Shown here one piece after another: positions 9,471 to 19,735 of a stretch of 32,903 bases of DNA (the first letter of the stretch is position 1; every line of letters starts with the position of its first letter). The stretch spans positions 43,736 through 76,638 of the forward strand of contig MKTG01000070.1 of NCBI GenBank assembly GCA_001897615.1, given 5' to 3'. Position numbers and translations under genes: made by a program. Origin of the DNA: Burkholderiales bacterium 68-10 (lineage in GTDB: Bacteria > Pseudomonadota > Gammaproteobacteria > Burkholderiales > Burkholderiaceae_C). The notes beneath the pieces are model-generated. The model saw only the letters and a list, made by a program, of their open reading frames with translations, made no database searches and was not told where the DNA came from.

Positions 9471-10253
9471 TCACACCAGTTCCAGCGTGACTGGCGCGTG
9501 GTCGCTGGGCTTGGGCCATTTGCGCGGCACGCGGTCGATGCCGCAGGCCGCCACCTGGGCGCGCAGCGGCTCGCTCACCAGGATGTGGTCGATGCGCAGG
9601 CCGCGGTTCTTCTGGTAGCCCAGCATGCGGTAGTCCCACCAGGAAAAGCTCTTGTCCGGCTGTTCGAACAGCCGGAAGGCATCGGCCAGCCCCAGGCCCA
9701 GCAGCGCCTGGAAGTGGTGGCGCTCCTCGCTGGTGTGGTGAATGGTCTCGGCCAGGCCCACCGGGTCGTGGCTGTCGCGGTCCTCGGGGGCGATGTTGAA
9801 GTCGCCCAGCAGCAGCAGGCGCGGGTGCGCTGCCAGCTCTTCGCGCAGCCAGTCGCGCAGCGCGCGCAGCCAGCTCATCTTGTAATCAAACTTGTCGCTG
9901 CCCGGCGCCTGCCCGTTGACGAAGTAGCCGTTGACCACGCGCAAGGGCCCGCCCGGCGCCGGCACCGTGGCGGCGATCACCCGCGCCGAGTCGTCGGCAA
10001 AGCCCGGGATGTTGCGCACCACGTCATCGGCCGTCAGTGGCGCGCGTGTCAGCAGGGCGACGCCGTTATAGGTCTTCTGGCCGAACACGGCGGCTTCGTA
10101 GCCGGCTTCGCGCAGCGCCTGGTGCGGGAACTTGTCGTCGGTGAGCTTGAGCTCCTGCAGCGCCAGCACGTCGACCGGGTTGACGGCCAGCCAGTCCAGC
10201 ACGTGCTGCAGGCGGGCGGTGAGGGAGTTGACGTTCCAGGTGGCGATCTTCAT
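9471..10253 (-). CDS. xth: exodeoxyribonuclease III
   Basis: MKIATWNVNSLTARLQHVLDWL...DVLALQELKLTDDKFP...LLLGDFNIAPEDRDSHDP...LRIDHILVS...PSDHAPVTLEL. Confidence 0.95.
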   Translation of the reverse strand: MKIATWNVNSLTARLQHVLDWLAVNPVDVLALQELKLTDDKFPHQALREAGYEAAVFGQKTYNGVALLTRAPLTADDVVRNIPGFADDSARVIAATVPAPGGPLRVVNGYFVNGQAPGSDKFDYKMSWLRALRDWLREELAAHPRLLLLGDFNIAPEDRDSHDPVGLAETIHHTSEERHHFQALLGLGLADAFRLFEQPDKSFSWWDYRMLGYQKNRGLRIDHILVSEPLRAQVAACGIDRVPRKWPKPSDHAPVTLELV

Positions 10254-10304
10254 GGCCTGCATCTTAGGGGCTGAGCCTGCTAGCACCTTGTGTACGATGC
10301 CCGC

Positions 10305-11309
10305 GTGAACCCTAGCGCCCCATCCGCGATCGCGCCCCAGCCGCCCCAGCACTCGCCCGCGTCGCTGGCGCGGCGCCTGCGCCTGCAGCAGCTGTTGATC
10401 TTCGAGAAGGTGGTTCAGGCCGGCTCCATCCTGGCGGCCTCGCGCGAGCTGGCGCTGACGCAGCCGGCGCTCAGCAAGTCGATCCACGAGCTGGAGGCGC
10501 AGCTGGGCGGCCAGCTCTTCGTGCGCGGCAAGCGTGGCGTCGCGCTGACCGAGCTGGGCCGCCTGTTCGAACACCACGCCAAGACCTTGCTGGGCGAGCT
10601 GCGTTACCTGGCCGAGGACTTGAACGCGGCGCAGTCGGGCGCCGCCGGCCAGGTGGTGGTGGGCACGCTGATCACGGCTTCGGCGACGCTGCTGCCTGAG
10701 GCCATCACCCGGCTGCGCGCAGCGGCGCCCGATGTGGTGGTGACCATTCGGGTGGGCTCCAGCGCGCTGCTGTTTCCGGCACTGCTGCGCAGCGAGCTGG
10801 ACGTCGTCGTCGGCGTGCTGCCGGACGCGCGCGACACCCTGCTGGCGGACGAGCACGCCACGCGCCTGATTCACGTGCCGCTGCACCAGGAAGCGCTGCG
10901 CGTCGTGGTCGGCAGCCAGCATCCGCTGGCACGCCGGCGCCGGATCGACGCGGCGCAGCTGCGCGACCTGGACTGGATCGTGCCGACGCAGGACTCCGTG
11001 GCGGGTCGTTCGGTGGGTGCGTTTTTCAGCCGCGTCGGGCTGGCGCTGCCGCGTCGGCGCGTCGAGTCGGTGTCGATCCTGACGAACCTGGAGCTGCTGA
11101 TCAACAGCCACATGGTCGGGCTGATGCCGCAGTCGGCGGCCGACCGCTTTGCCCGCGCCGGCCTGCTGGCGCTGCTGCCGTTGTCGGGGCAGGGCGCGTT
11201 CGGCGCCGTGGGCTACACGGTGCGGGCCGATCGCCCGCCCTCGGCGGCAGCGCAGCGCTTTCTGCAGGCGCTGCGCGACGCCAGTCAGGGATTTGCGAGT
11301 CCCGGGTGA
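10305..11309 (+). CDS. LysR-family transcriptional regulator (PcaQ/GbpR-like)
   Basis: LQQLLIFEKVVQAGSILAASRELALTQPALSKSIHELEAQLGGQLFVRGKRGVALTELG HTH plus substrate-binding domain; GTG start chosen (track start 10290). Confidence 0.88.
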   Translation: MNPSAPSAIAPQPPQHSPASLARRLRLQQLLIFEKVVQAGSILAASRELALTQPALSKSIHELEAQLGGQLFVRGKRGVALTELGRLFEHHAKTLLGELRYLAEDLNAAQSGAAGQVVVGTLITASATLLPEAITRLRAAAPDVVVTIRVGSSALLFPALLRSELDVVVGVLPDARDTLLADEHATRLIHVPLHQEALRVVVGSQHPLARRRRIDAAQLRDLDWIVPTQDSVAGRSVGAFFSRVGLALPRRRVESVSILTNLELLINSHMVGLMPQSAADRFARAGLLALLPLSGQGAFGAVGYTVRADRPPSAAAQRFLQALRDASQGFASPG

Positions 11310-11414
11310 AGCGGCATATGTATTCCCATTGGCTATGGATGTTGCCGTCAAAATCATTGGTCAAGAATAGATTTGGCGCCTAGACTTCGGGCCATTGTCA
11401 ATCGGAGTTCCCTT

Positions 11415-12902
11415 GTGAGCCCACGCTTTCCGTTGCCCGTCTCGCTCAAGGAAGTGCGCAACTACGTCGATGGCGAGTTCGTCGCCACCGGCAAGACCTT
11501 CAACAATGTCAGCCCCATCGACGGCAGCGTGCTGGCGCCGGTGCACGAGGCCGACGCGGCCCTGGTCGACCGCGCCGTGCGCGCCGCGCGCCGCGCGCTT
11601 GATGAGGGCCCCTGGGGCCGCTCGACGGTGGAAGAGCGCGCTGCCGCGCTGCACCGCGTGGCCGACATCATTGCCCGGCGTTTCGACGAATTCCTGCAGG
11701 CCGAAGTGGCCGACACCGGCCGCCCGGTCGAGCAGGCGCGCAAGCTGGACGTATACCGCGGCATCGCCAACTTCCGCACCTTTGCCGACCTGGGCAAGAG
11801 CGCGCACGGCGAGTTTTTCGAGACCCACCTGCCCGACGGCACCCAGCTCATCAACTACACCAAGCGCAAGCCGCTGGGCGTGGTGGCCAGCATCTCGCCC
11901 TGGAACCTGCCCATCCTCTCGCTCACCTGGAAGGCCGCGCCGGCGCTGATCTGCGGCAACACCATCATCTGCAAGCCGTCCGAGGAAACGCCCTCGTCGG
12001 CGGTGCTGATCGCCGAGGCCTTCCACGAGGCCGGCGTGCCGCCCGGCGTGTTCAACGTGGTACACGGCTTCGGCCCCGGCTCGGCCGGCGAGGCGCTGAC
12101 CACCCACCCCGGCATCGACGCCGTCACCTTCACCGGCGAGTCGCGCACCGGCGCGGCCATCATGAAGGCGGTGGCCGACGGCGTGAAGGAAGTGTCCTTC
12201 GAGCTGGGCGGCAAGAACGCCGCCATCGTGTTTGCCGATTGCGACTTCGACGCCACCGTCGAGGGCCTGGCGCGCGCCCTGTTCACCAACACCGGCCAGG
12301 TCTGCCTGTGCCCCGAGCGCGTGTTCGTCGAGCGGCCGATCTTTGACAAGTTTGTCGCTGCGCTGAAAAAACACACCGAGTCGCTCACGATCGGCTGGCC
12401 CGACGACCCGAGCGTGGCCATGGGCTCGCTGATCTCGCGCGAGCACCGCGACAAGGTGCTGTCCTACTTCAAGCTGGCGGTGGAAGAGGGCGCCACCGTG
12501 GTCACCGGCGGCGGCGTGCCGCACTTCGGCGACGCGCGTGACAACGGCGCCTTCGTGCAGCCCACCATCTGGACCGGCCTGCCGGACAGCGCGCGCTGCG
12601 TGCGCGAGGAGGTGTTCGGCCCGGTCTGCCACATCGCGCCCTTCGACAGCGAAGAAGAAGTCGTGCGCCGCGCCAACGACAGCGACTACGGCCTGGCCGC
12701 CACGGTGTGGACCACCAACCTGTCGCGCACGCACCGCGTCGCGCCCCAGCTGCACGTGGGCATCGTCTGGGTCAACACCTGGTTCTCGCGCGATTTGCGC
12801 ACACCCTTTGGCGGCACCAAGCTCTCGGGCATCGGGCGCGAGGGCGGGCGCTGGTCGCTCGACTTCTATTCCGAGACCACCAACATCTGCATCAAGGTAT
12901 GA
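11415..12902 (+). CDS. aldehyde dehydrogenase, probably 2-aminomuconate/2-hydroxymuconate semialdehyde dehydrogenase
   Basis: VRNYVDGEFVATGKTFNNVSPIDGSVLAPV, FTGESRTGAAIMKAVADGVKEVSFELGGKNAAIVFAD, NTGQVCLCPERVFVE. Substrate call rests on the neighbouring 3-hydroxyanthranilate genes. Confidence 0.85.
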   Translation: MSPRFPLPVSLKEVRNYVDGEFVATGKTFNNVSPIDGSVLAPVHEADAALVDRAVRAARRALDEGPWGRSTVEERAAALHRVADIIARRFDEFLQAEVADTGRPVEQARKLDVYRGIANFRTFADLGKSAHGEFFETHLPDGTQLINYTKRKPLGVVASISPWNLPILSLTWKAAPALICGNTIICKPSEETPSSAVLIAEAFHEAGVPPGVFNVVHGFGPGSAGEALTTHPGIDAVTFTGESRTGAAIMKAVADGVKEVSFELGGKNAAIVFADCDFDATVEGLARALFTNTGQVCLCPERVFVERPIFDKFVAALKKHTESLTIGWPDDPSVAMGSLISREHRDKVLSYFKLAVEEGATVVTGGGVPHFGDARDNGAFVQPTIWTGLPDSARCVREEVFGPVCHIAPFDSEEEVVRRANDSDYGLAATVWTTNLSRTHRVAPQLHVGIVWVNTWFSRDLRTPFGGTKLSGIGREGGRWSLDFYSETTNICIKV

Positions 12903-13123
12903 GCGCGCAAGCCGGCATCTCGAACCCAGGGAGCCGCGTCGCCGACGTCACGCGACCAATGCAAGCCGGCTCGCACGACTTGGTGCCAGGTCAATCCCGC
13001 AGTGACGACCCCACGAAAGTTGCACCAATCGTGCTGCCGCGCTGCCGCAATGCGAACGGGCAGCGCCATCACGACATCTGCCTTCATTGAAGCACGCAGT
13101 GAAACTTTGAGAACCCAATCGCC

Positions 13124-14371
13124 ATGAACGACTCTACGAAAACCATCACCGAAGCGCAGGTTGCGCGCCTGGACGCCGCCGACCCACTGGCCGGCCGGCG
13201 CGAGCTGTTCGCGTTGCCCGAGGGGGTGATCTACCTCGACGGCAACTCGCTGGGCGCCTTGCCCAAGTCGGTGATGGGCCGCATGACGCGCGCCATCGAG
13301 CAGGAGTGGGGCGTCGGCCTGATCCGCTCCTGGAACGATGCCGACTGGTACCCGGCCCCGCAGCGCGTGGGCGGGCGCATTGCCACATTGATTGGCGCGC
13401 ACGCCGATGAGGTGATCGTCGCCGACTCGACCTCGGTCAACCTGTTCAAGGTGCTGGTCGCTGCGCTGCGCATGCGGCCGGGGCGCAAGCGCATCGTCGG
13501 CGAGCGCGGCAACTTCCCGACCGACGTGTATGTGGCCAGCGGCGTGGCCGAGCTGATGAACGCCGAGTTGGTGACGGTCGAACCCGATGACGTGATGGCG
13601 GCGATCGACGAGAACACGGCCATCGTGTCGCTCACGCACACCAACTACAAGACCGGCCGTCTGTACGACATGGCCGCCATCACGCGCCGCGCGCACGCCG
13701 TCGGCGCCCTGGTGGTCTGGGATCTGTGCCACACGGCGGGCGCCATGCCCTGCGACCTGAATGGCTGCGACGCCGATTTCGCCGTCGGCTGTGGCTACAA
13801 GTACTTCAACGGTGGTCCGGGCGCGCCGGCCTTCGTGTTCGTGGCGCGGCGCCATCAGGCGCAGGTGCGCCAGCCGCTGACCGGCTGGCATGGCCATGCG
13901 CGGCCGTTCGAGTTCACGCACGACTACGCACCGGGGACGGGGATCGACCGCATGCTGGTCGGCACGGCGTCGCAACTCGGCTTGATTGCCCTGGAGCAGG
14001 CGCTGCAGGCCTTCGATGGCGTCGACATGCAGCAACTGCGGCGCAAGAGCGAGCAGATGACCGACTTGTTCATTCGCCTCGTCGAGCAGGAGCTGGCCCC
14101 CTACGGCTTCGGCCTGGCGTCGCCGCGCGATGCGGCGCAGCGCGGCAGTCAGGTGTCGCTGACGCACGCCGAAGGCTACGCCATCATGCAGGCGTTGATC
14201 GCGCGCGGCGTGATCGGCGACTTCCGCGCGCCCGAGATCCTGCGCTTCGGCTTCGCCGTGCTGTATGTCAGCTTCCGGGACGTCTGGAACGCCGTTGCCA
14301 TCATCAAGGACGTGATGGCCACCGGCGCCTGGAAAGCACCCGAGTTCAGCGAGCGCAAGGCAGTGACCTGA
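13124..14371 (+). CDS. kynU: kynureninase
   Basis: VIYLDGNSLGALPKSV, RSWNDADWYPAPQRVG, VVWDLCHTAGAMPCDLNGCDADFAVGCGYKYFNGGPGAPAF (PLP lysine), APEILRFGFAVLYVSFRDVW. Confidence 0.95.
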   Translation: MNDSTKTITEAQVARLDAADPLAGRRELFALPEGVIYLDGNSLGALPKSVMGRMTRAIEQEWGVGLIRSWNDADWYPAPQRVGGRIATLIGAHADEVIVADSTSVNLFKVLVAALRMRPGRKRIVGERGNFPTDVYVASGVAELMNAELVTVEPDDVMAAIDENTAIVSLTHTNYKTGRLYDMAAITRRAHAVGALVVWDLCHTAGAMPCDLNGCDADFAVGCGYKYFNGGPGAPAFVFVARRHQAQVRQPLTGWHGHARPFEFTHDYAPGTGIDRMLVGTASQLGLIALEQALQAFDGVDMQQLRRKSEQMTDLFIRLVEQELAPYGFGLASPRDAAQRGSQVSLTHAEGYAIMQALIARGVIGDFRAPEILRFGFAVLYVSFRDVWNAVAIIKDVMATGAWKAPEFSERKAVT

Positions 14372-14415
14372 CACGGCTGCGAGTTCACTGCCAACCCTCA
14401 AGAGAGACAAGAGAA

Positions 14416-15393
14416 ATGACATTCAACAAGATTCGCCGCGCCTTGCTGGCCCTGTGTGTCGGCGCGGCGGCGCTGGGAGTGGCCCACGCGCAGGGCAGCG
14501 AGGGCCTCAGTGGCCCGGTCCGACTGGTGGTCGGCTTTCCAGCCGGTGGTGCGGGTGACATCATCGCCCGGGTGGTGGCCGACAAGATCGCGGGGCCCTT
14601 GGGCGTGACGGTGATCGTCGAGAACAAGCCGGGTGCCGGCGGGCGCGTGGCCGCGGAACTGTTGAAAGCGGCCCCGGCGGACGGCCGCACGGTGTTGATC
14701 ACGCCGCTGGCGCCGATCGTCATCGCCCCGCTGACCTTCCAGAAGCTGAACTACAAATCCGACACCGATTTCGTTCCGGTGGCGCAGCTGGTCAAGTTTC
14801 CGTTGTCGCTGGCGGTGGGCAAGGACAGCCCGAACACCAGCCTGAAGGATCTGGTGGCCTGGTTCAAGGCGCATCCGCAGCAGGCCTCCTTTGGCACATC
14901 GGCGGCCGGCAGCCAGCTGCATTTTCTGGGCCTGATGCTCGGACAGGCGGCGCACATTGACCTGGTTCACGTGCCCTATCAAGGGGGCACGCCACTGATC
15001 ACGGATCTGATCGGCGGGCAGGTGCCCAGCGCCATCGATGCCTTCCCGCTCGAGTTTCACAAGGCAGGCAAGATCCGGCTGCTGGCGAGCTCGGGCGAGA
15101 GCCGTTCGCCACTGTTGCCCGATGTGCCGACGTTCAAGGAGCAGGGCTACCCGACCGTGGTCGGGGAGGCATGGTTTGGCGCTTTCATGAGCGCCAAGAC
15201 CTCGCCGGCGCTGGTCCAGCGCGTGAGCGAGGCAATGGCCAGCGCAGTCCAGCAACCCGATGTGCGCCAGAAGCTCGCCGCCGCGGGGCTGGAAGCCACC
15301 GGTTTGAAAGCGCCTGAGTTTGCCAGGCTGGTGGCTGCCGATCAGGCGCGCTGGAAGCCCGTGATCGAAGTGTCGGGTTTCAAGGGCGATTGA
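14416..15393 (+). CDS. Bug/TctC-family tripartite tricarboxylate transporter substrate-binding protein
   Basis: Signal peptide, then [60 protein letters not shown]. Confidence 0.93.
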   Translation: MTFNKIRRALLALCVGAAALGVAHAQGSEGLSGPVRLVVGFPAGGAGDIIARVVADKIAGPLGVTVIVENKPGAGGRVAAELLKAAPADGRTVLITPLAPIVIAPLTFQKLNYKSDTDFVPVAQLVKFPLSLAVGKDSPNTSLKDLVAWFKAHPQQASFGTSAAGSQLHFLGLMLGQAAHIDLVHVPYQGGTPLITDLIGGQVPSAIDAFPLEFHKAGKIRLLASSGESRSPLLPDVPTFKEQGYPTVVGEAWFGAFMSAKTSPALVQRVSEAMASAVQQPDVRQKLAAAGLEATGLKAPEFARLVAADQARWKPVIEVSGFKGD

Positions 15394-15458
15394 AGCGCTT
15401 GCACCCGGGACGATCCCATTTGACGACAGGTGACACACCGTTTCGAGAGGCCTACACC

Positions 15459-15893
15459 ATGACAGTCCCATCATCCGCACGCGCCTCGGTGGTGGCCGGC
15501 AAGGCCACCCCACGCGGGCGCTTTCCGCACATCAAGCGCGCCGGCGACTTCCTGTTCGTCTCCGGCACCAGCTCGCGCCGGCCCGACAACAGCTTTGCCG
15601 GCGTTCAGGTCGATGCCCTGGGCGTGACCAACCTGGACATCCGGGCGCAGACACGTGCCGTGATCGAGAACATCCGGGACATTCTCAGAAGCGAGGGTGC
15701 CGACCTCTCTGACCTGGTGGAGACACAGGTCTTTCTGGTCAGCATGAACGATTTTGGCGGCTACAACGAGGTCTGGGCCGAGTTCTTCGACTACGACGGC
15801 CCGACCCGCACCACGGTGGCGGTGCACCAGCTGCCGCACCCGCATCTGCTGATCGAGATCAAGGCGGTGGCCTACAAGCCTGTGCCGGCCTGA
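15459..15893 (+). CDS. RidA-family protein, probable 2-aminomuconate deaminase
   Basis: [35 protein letters not shown]...[43 protein letters not shown]; RidA/YjgF fold; role inferred from cluster. Confidence 0.8.
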   Translation: MTVPSSARASVVAGKATPRGRFPHIKRAGDFLFVSGTSSRRPDNSFAGVQVDALGVTNLDIRAQTRAVIENIRDILRSEGADLSDLVETQVFLVSMNDFGGYNEVWAEFFDYDGPTRTTVAVHQLPHPHLLIEIKAVAYKPVPA

Positions 15894-15930
15894 TCCCTTC
15901 ACCAATCCCTTTCACTCACGGAGACACGCC

Positions 15931-16494
15931 ATGAACCCGAAGTACGGACTGCCGAAAAACCTGATGGGCTGGGTCGAGCAGAACCGCGCCAGCCTGAAGC
16001 CGCCGGTCAACAACGCGGCGATCTTTCCGGACGGCAACTACATCATCAACATGGTGGGCGGGGGCAACACGCGCACCGATTTCCACGACAACCCGACCGA
16101 GGAAATCTTCTACCAGATCAAGGGCACGGCCTACCTGAACATCTGGGACCGCGGCAAATTCGACCGCATCGACCTGAAGGAGGGCGACGTGTGGCTGATG
16201 GAGCCACACCTGCAGCACTCGCCGCAGCGCCCCGACCCGAACGGGCTGTGCTTTCTGGTCGAGCTCAAGCGCCCCCAGAGCGCGATCGACTCGCTCAACT
16301 GGTATTGCCCCAAATGCGCCGGCCTGGTGTGGGGCGCCAGCATGGAGCTGAAAGACCTGGTGGCCGATCTGCCGCGCACCTACGAAGTGTTCTACGCCCT
16401 CAGCGATGCCGAGCGCACCTGCAAGCAGTGCGGCACCGTGCATCCCGGTCGTGATTACGCGGCCTGGCACGCCATTCGGCGGGCCCACGCATGA
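15931..16494 (+). CDS. nbaC: 3-hydroxyanthranilate 3,4-dioxygenase
   Basis: [51 protein letters not shown]..., cupin His residues, rubredoxin-like WYCPKCAG...TCKQCGTVH. Confidence 0.95.
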   Translation: MNPKYGLPKNLMGWVEQNRASLKPPVNNAAIFPDGNYIINMVGGGNTRTDFHDNPTEEIFYQIKGTAYLNIWDRGKFDRIDLKEGDVWLMEPHLQHSPQRPDPNGLCFLVELKRPQSAIDSLNWYCPKCAGLVWGASMELKDLVADLPRTYEVFYALSDAERTCKQCGTVHPGRDYAAWHAIRRAHA

Positions 16495-17507
16495 GCGCGG
16501 CTCCTTCGATGATCGACATCCACGCCCACTTTCTGCCCCAGATCAGCCAGCAGGAAGCCGCTGCCGTGGAGCGCGAGCGCGCGCCCTGGCTGCGCATCGA
16601 CGCCAGCGGCGAGACCGGCCAGATCATGGTCGGCGAGCGCGAGTTCCGCCCGGTCTACCGGGCGCTGTGGGATGCCGACTTTCGCGTCTCCGAACTCGAT
16701 GCTCAGGGCATCGCCTTGCAGCTGGTGTGTGCCACGCCCATCATGTTCGGCTACGCCTGGGAGCCCGCGCGCGCGGCCGACTGGGCGGCGCGCATGAACG
16801 ACAAGGCGGTGGCGTTTTGCGCCGGCCATCCGACGCGCCTCAAGGCCTTGGCACAGGTGCCGCTGCAGGACACGAGGCTGGCCTGCGCCGAGGCCAGGCG
16901 CGCCATGGCCGCGGGCTGCGTGGGCGTGCAGATCGGCAACCACGTGGGCGACAAGGACCTCGATCATCCCGACCTGGTGGACTTTCTGATTTACTGCGCC
17001 GAGAACCACATTCCGGTGCTGGTCCATCCCTGGGACATGATGGGCGGTGCCGGACGCATGAAGCAGTGGATGATGCCCTGGCTGGTGGCCATGGCCGCCG
17101 AAACGCAGCTGGGCATGATGTCGCTGATCCTGTCCGGCGCGCTGGAGCGCATTCCCGAGTCGCTGAAGATCTGCTTTGCCCACGGCGGCGGCAGCTTTGC
17201 CTACCTGCTGGGGCGCGCCGACAACGCCTGGAAGCACCGCGACATCGTGCGCAAGGACTGCCCGCGCCCGCCGTCCGAATACGCGCGGCGCCTGCACACC
17301 GATGGCATCGTGTTCGACCCGCGCGCGCTGCGCCTGCTGACCGAGGTGATGGGCGTGGGCAATGTGATGCTCGGCTCCGACTACCCCTTTCCGCTGGGCG
17401 AGCAGCAGGTGGGCGAGTTGGTTCGCGGGGCCGATTTCCTGGATGCATGTCAGCGTCAGGCCATCCTGAGTGACAATGCCCGCACGTTTTTCCGCCTGAA
17501 CGGGTGA
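16491..17507 (+). CDS. nbaD: 2-amino-3-carboxymuconate-6-semialdehyde decarboxylase (amidohydrolase)
   Basis: [22 protein letters not shown] (HxH), [80 protein letters not shown]. 4-bp ATGA overlap with upstream dioxygenase. Confidence 0.93.
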   Translation: MSAAPSMIDIHAHFLPQISQQEAAAVERERAPWLRIDASGETGQIMVGEREFRPVYRALWDADFRVSELDAQGIALQLVCATPIMFGYAWEPARAADWAARMNDKAVAFCAGHPTRLKALAQVPLQDTRLACAEARRAMAAGCVGVQIGNHVGDKDLDHPDLVDFLIYCAENHIPVLVHPWDMMGGAGRMKQWMMPWLVAMAAETQLGMMSLILSGALERIPESLKICFAHGGGSFAYLLGRADNAWKHRDIVRKDCPRPPSEYARRLHTDGIVFDPRALRLLTEVMGVGNVMLGSDYPFPLGEQQVGELVRGADFLDACQRQAILSDNARTFFRLNG

Positions 17508-17541
17508 GCACCCCACCCGGATCGCGTCTGGATCCTGGTCA

Positions 17542-17600
17542 AGGGTTTTCCATAATTTAGGCTTAAATAATCTATAAATAAACTACACACGACAACTAGG
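17542..17600 (+). promoter_or_regulatory. candidate promoter/operator for the ABC-transporter operon
   Basis: Markedly AT-rich patch with near-palindrome ATTTAGGCTTAAAT (17555-17568), then TATAAATAAA and AGGAG before the ATG at 17611. Confidence 0.45.
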
Positions 17601-17610
17601 AGACACATCA

Positions 17611-18774
17611 ATGAGACTTCTCACGCGCAACCTCATCGCCGCCGCCGCCTTGTCGCTGGCTGCGGGCTATGCCACGGCCGACGTCAAGGTTGGCTTCATG
17701 GCCACCATGTCGGGCAGCGCCGCCGCGCTGGGGCAGGACATGTATGACGGCTTCATGCTGGCGCTGGAGCAAAACGGCGGCAAGCTGGGGGGCCAGAAGA
17801 TTGACCTGGTCAAGGAAGACGACCAGCTCAAGCCCGACGTGGGCGTGCAGATCGTGCAGAAATTCATCGAGAAGGACAAGGTCGACATCGTCGCCGGCGT
17901 CACCTTCTCCAACGTCATGATGGCCATTGCCAAGCCGCTGGCCGATGCCGACATGACCTTTGTCGGCTCCAACGCCGGCCCGGCGCCGCTGGCCGGCAAG
18001 CAGTGCAACAAGGGCTTCTTCTTTGCCTCGTGGCAGAACGACGAGCAGGCCGAGGTCATGGGCGCGTACGCCAATGACAAGGGCTACAAGAAGGCCTATT
18101 TGCTGGCGCCCAACTACCAGTCGGGGCGCGACCAGATCGCCGGCTTCAAGCGCCTGTACAAGGGCAGCGTGGCGGGCGAGGTCTACACCCAGCTGAACCA
18201 GCCCGACTACTCGGCCGAGCTGGCGCAGCTGCAGGCCGCCAGCCCCGATGTGGTCTACGTGTTCTACCCCGGCGGCATGGGCGTCAACTTCATCAAGCAA
18301 TACCGCCAGGCGGGCCTGCTGGGCAAGATCCCGCTGGTGTCGGCCTCCACGGTCGACGGCACCACGCTGCCCGCGCTCAAGGACATCGCCCTGGGTGCGG
18401 TCACGGGCACCTTCTGGGGGCCGGACTTCAACAACCCCACCAGCAAGGCCTTCGTCGCCGCGTTCGAGAAGAAGTACAACCGCATTCCCTCGCAGTATGC
18501 GGCGCAAGCCTATGACTCGGCGCTGCTGATCGACAGCGCACTCAAGAAGACCGGTGGCAAGGTGGCGGACAAGCAGGCCTTGCGCAGCGCGCTGCGGGCG
18601 GCCGACTATGCGTCGCTGCGTGGGCCGTTCAAGTTCGACGTCAACGGCTTCCCGATCCAGGACTTCCACGTCTTCGAGGTGATCAAGGACAGCGCCGGCC
18701 GCGTCTCGCTCAAGACCATTGCCACCCCGTTGAAGGCGCACCGCGACGCCTACGTGGGCGAGTGCAAGCTCTGA
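17611..18774 (+). CDS. Liv-type ABC transporter substrate-binding protein
   Basis: Signal peptide; DVKVGFMATMSGSAAALGQDMYDGFMLALEQNGGKLGGQKIDLVKEDDQLKPDVGVQIVQKFIEKDKVDIVAGVTFSNVM. Confidence 0.93.
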   Translation: MRLLTRNLIAAAALSLAAGYATADVKVGFMATMSGSAAALGQDMYDGFMLALEQNGGKLGGQKIDLVKEDDQLKPDVGVQIVQKFIEKDKVDIVAGVTFSNVMMAIAKPLADADMTFVGSNAGPAPLAGKQCNKGFFFASWQNDEQAEVMGAYANDKGYKKAYLLAPNYQSGRDQIAGFKRLYKGSVAGEVYTQLNQPDYSAELAQLQAASPDVVYVFYPGGMGVNFIKQYRQAGLLGKIPLVSASTVDGTTLPALKDIALGAVTGTFWGPDFNNPTSKAFVAAFEKKYNRIPSQYAAQAYDSALLIDSALKKTGGKVADKQALRSALRAADYASLRGPFKFDVNGFPIQDFHVFEVIKDSAGRVSLKTIATPLKAHRDAYVGECKL

Positions 18775-18814
18775 GCGCGCGTAGTCTGCTGGCAGCTTGG
18801 CTCTCGAACGCCGC

Positions 18815-19735
18815 ATGACCGATACGGCTCGACGTTTTCACATCGGGACCGTGGAGATCACGCTGGTGGTCGAAGCCTGCGGCCCCTTGCTGCGCCCGGC
18901 CGAGCTCTACCCCGAGGCCACGCCCGAGTGCATCGCGGCGCAGCGTGGGTGGCTTGAGCCGTCGCTGTACGACGCCGCAAGCGATCGGCTGGTGCTGGCC
19001 ATGCAGGGCTTTGTGCTGCGCAGCGGCGGCAAGACCATCCTGGTCGACAGTTGCGTGGGGGATTGCAAGCAGCGCGTGCGGCCGGATTTTGACGGCATGC
19101 GCTGGCACTGGCTCGATCGGCTTGATGCCGCCGGCGTGGCGCCGCAGGACGTTGACATCGTGCTGTCGACCCACCTGCACGTGGATCACGTGGGTTGGCA
19201 CACCCGGCTGGTCGATGGACGCTGGGAGCCCACCTTTCCGCGCGCGCGCTACCTGTTCGTCGATGCGGAGTTTGCCTATTGGAATTCCGACGCGGGGCGC
19301 CAGGCGCTGGAGCGCACCGGGGACTATGTCGCCGACAGCGTGCGCCCGGTGTTCGATGCCGGTCTGGCTGATCTGGTGTCACCCGACCACCGGATCGACG
19401 ATGCCATCACGCTGGTTCACACCCCGGGCCACACGCCCGGCCATGTCTGCGTGGCGATCGACAGCCAGGGCGAGCATGCACTGATCACCGGCGACGTGCT
19501 GCATCACCCGCTGCAATGCCGCTTTCCACTGTGGAGCACGCGCTTTTGCTTTGATGCCGAGCAGGCGCGCGCCACGCGTTTGGGCCTGCTGCAGCAACAT
19601 GCCCAGCGCCAGACCCTGCTGTTTCCGGCGCATTTCCCCGATCCGACCGCGGGGCGACTGCGCTGCGTGGACACACCGGATGGGCCCTGCTATGCCTACG
19701 ATTTCGTCGCCGACGGACTGGCGGGGGCGGCATGA
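18815..19735 (+). CDS. MBL-fold metallo-hydrolase
   Basis: VLSTHLHVDHVGWHTRL (HxHxDH), LVHTPGHTPGHVCVAI, ALITGDVLHHPLQ; ATGA overlap with the following permease. Confidence 0.88.
   Translation: MTDTARRFHIGTVEITLVVEACGPLLRPAELYPEATPECIAAQRGWLEPSLYDAASDRLVLAMQGFVLRSGGKTILVDSCVGDCKQRVRPDFDGMRWHWLDRLDAAGVAPQDVDIVLSTHLHVDHVGWHTRLVDGRWEPTFPRARYLFVDAEFAYWNSDAGRQALERTGDYVADSVRPVFDAGLADLVSPDHRIDDAITLVHTPGHTPGHVCVAIDSQGEHALITGDVLHHPLQCRFPLWSTRFCFDAEQARATRLGLLQQHAQRQTLLFPAHFPDPTAGRLRCVDTPDGPCYAYDFVADGLAGAA

Noticed and set aside
9471-11357. 628-aa minus-strand ORF extending beyond exonuclease III
   Set aside because: Exonuclease III begins at 10253; the extension is antisense to the LysR gene and has no domain-like sequence.
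12866-14422. 518-aa minus-strand ORF antisense to kynureninase
   Set aside because: Mirror-frame composition; kynU on the plus strand carries all family motifs.
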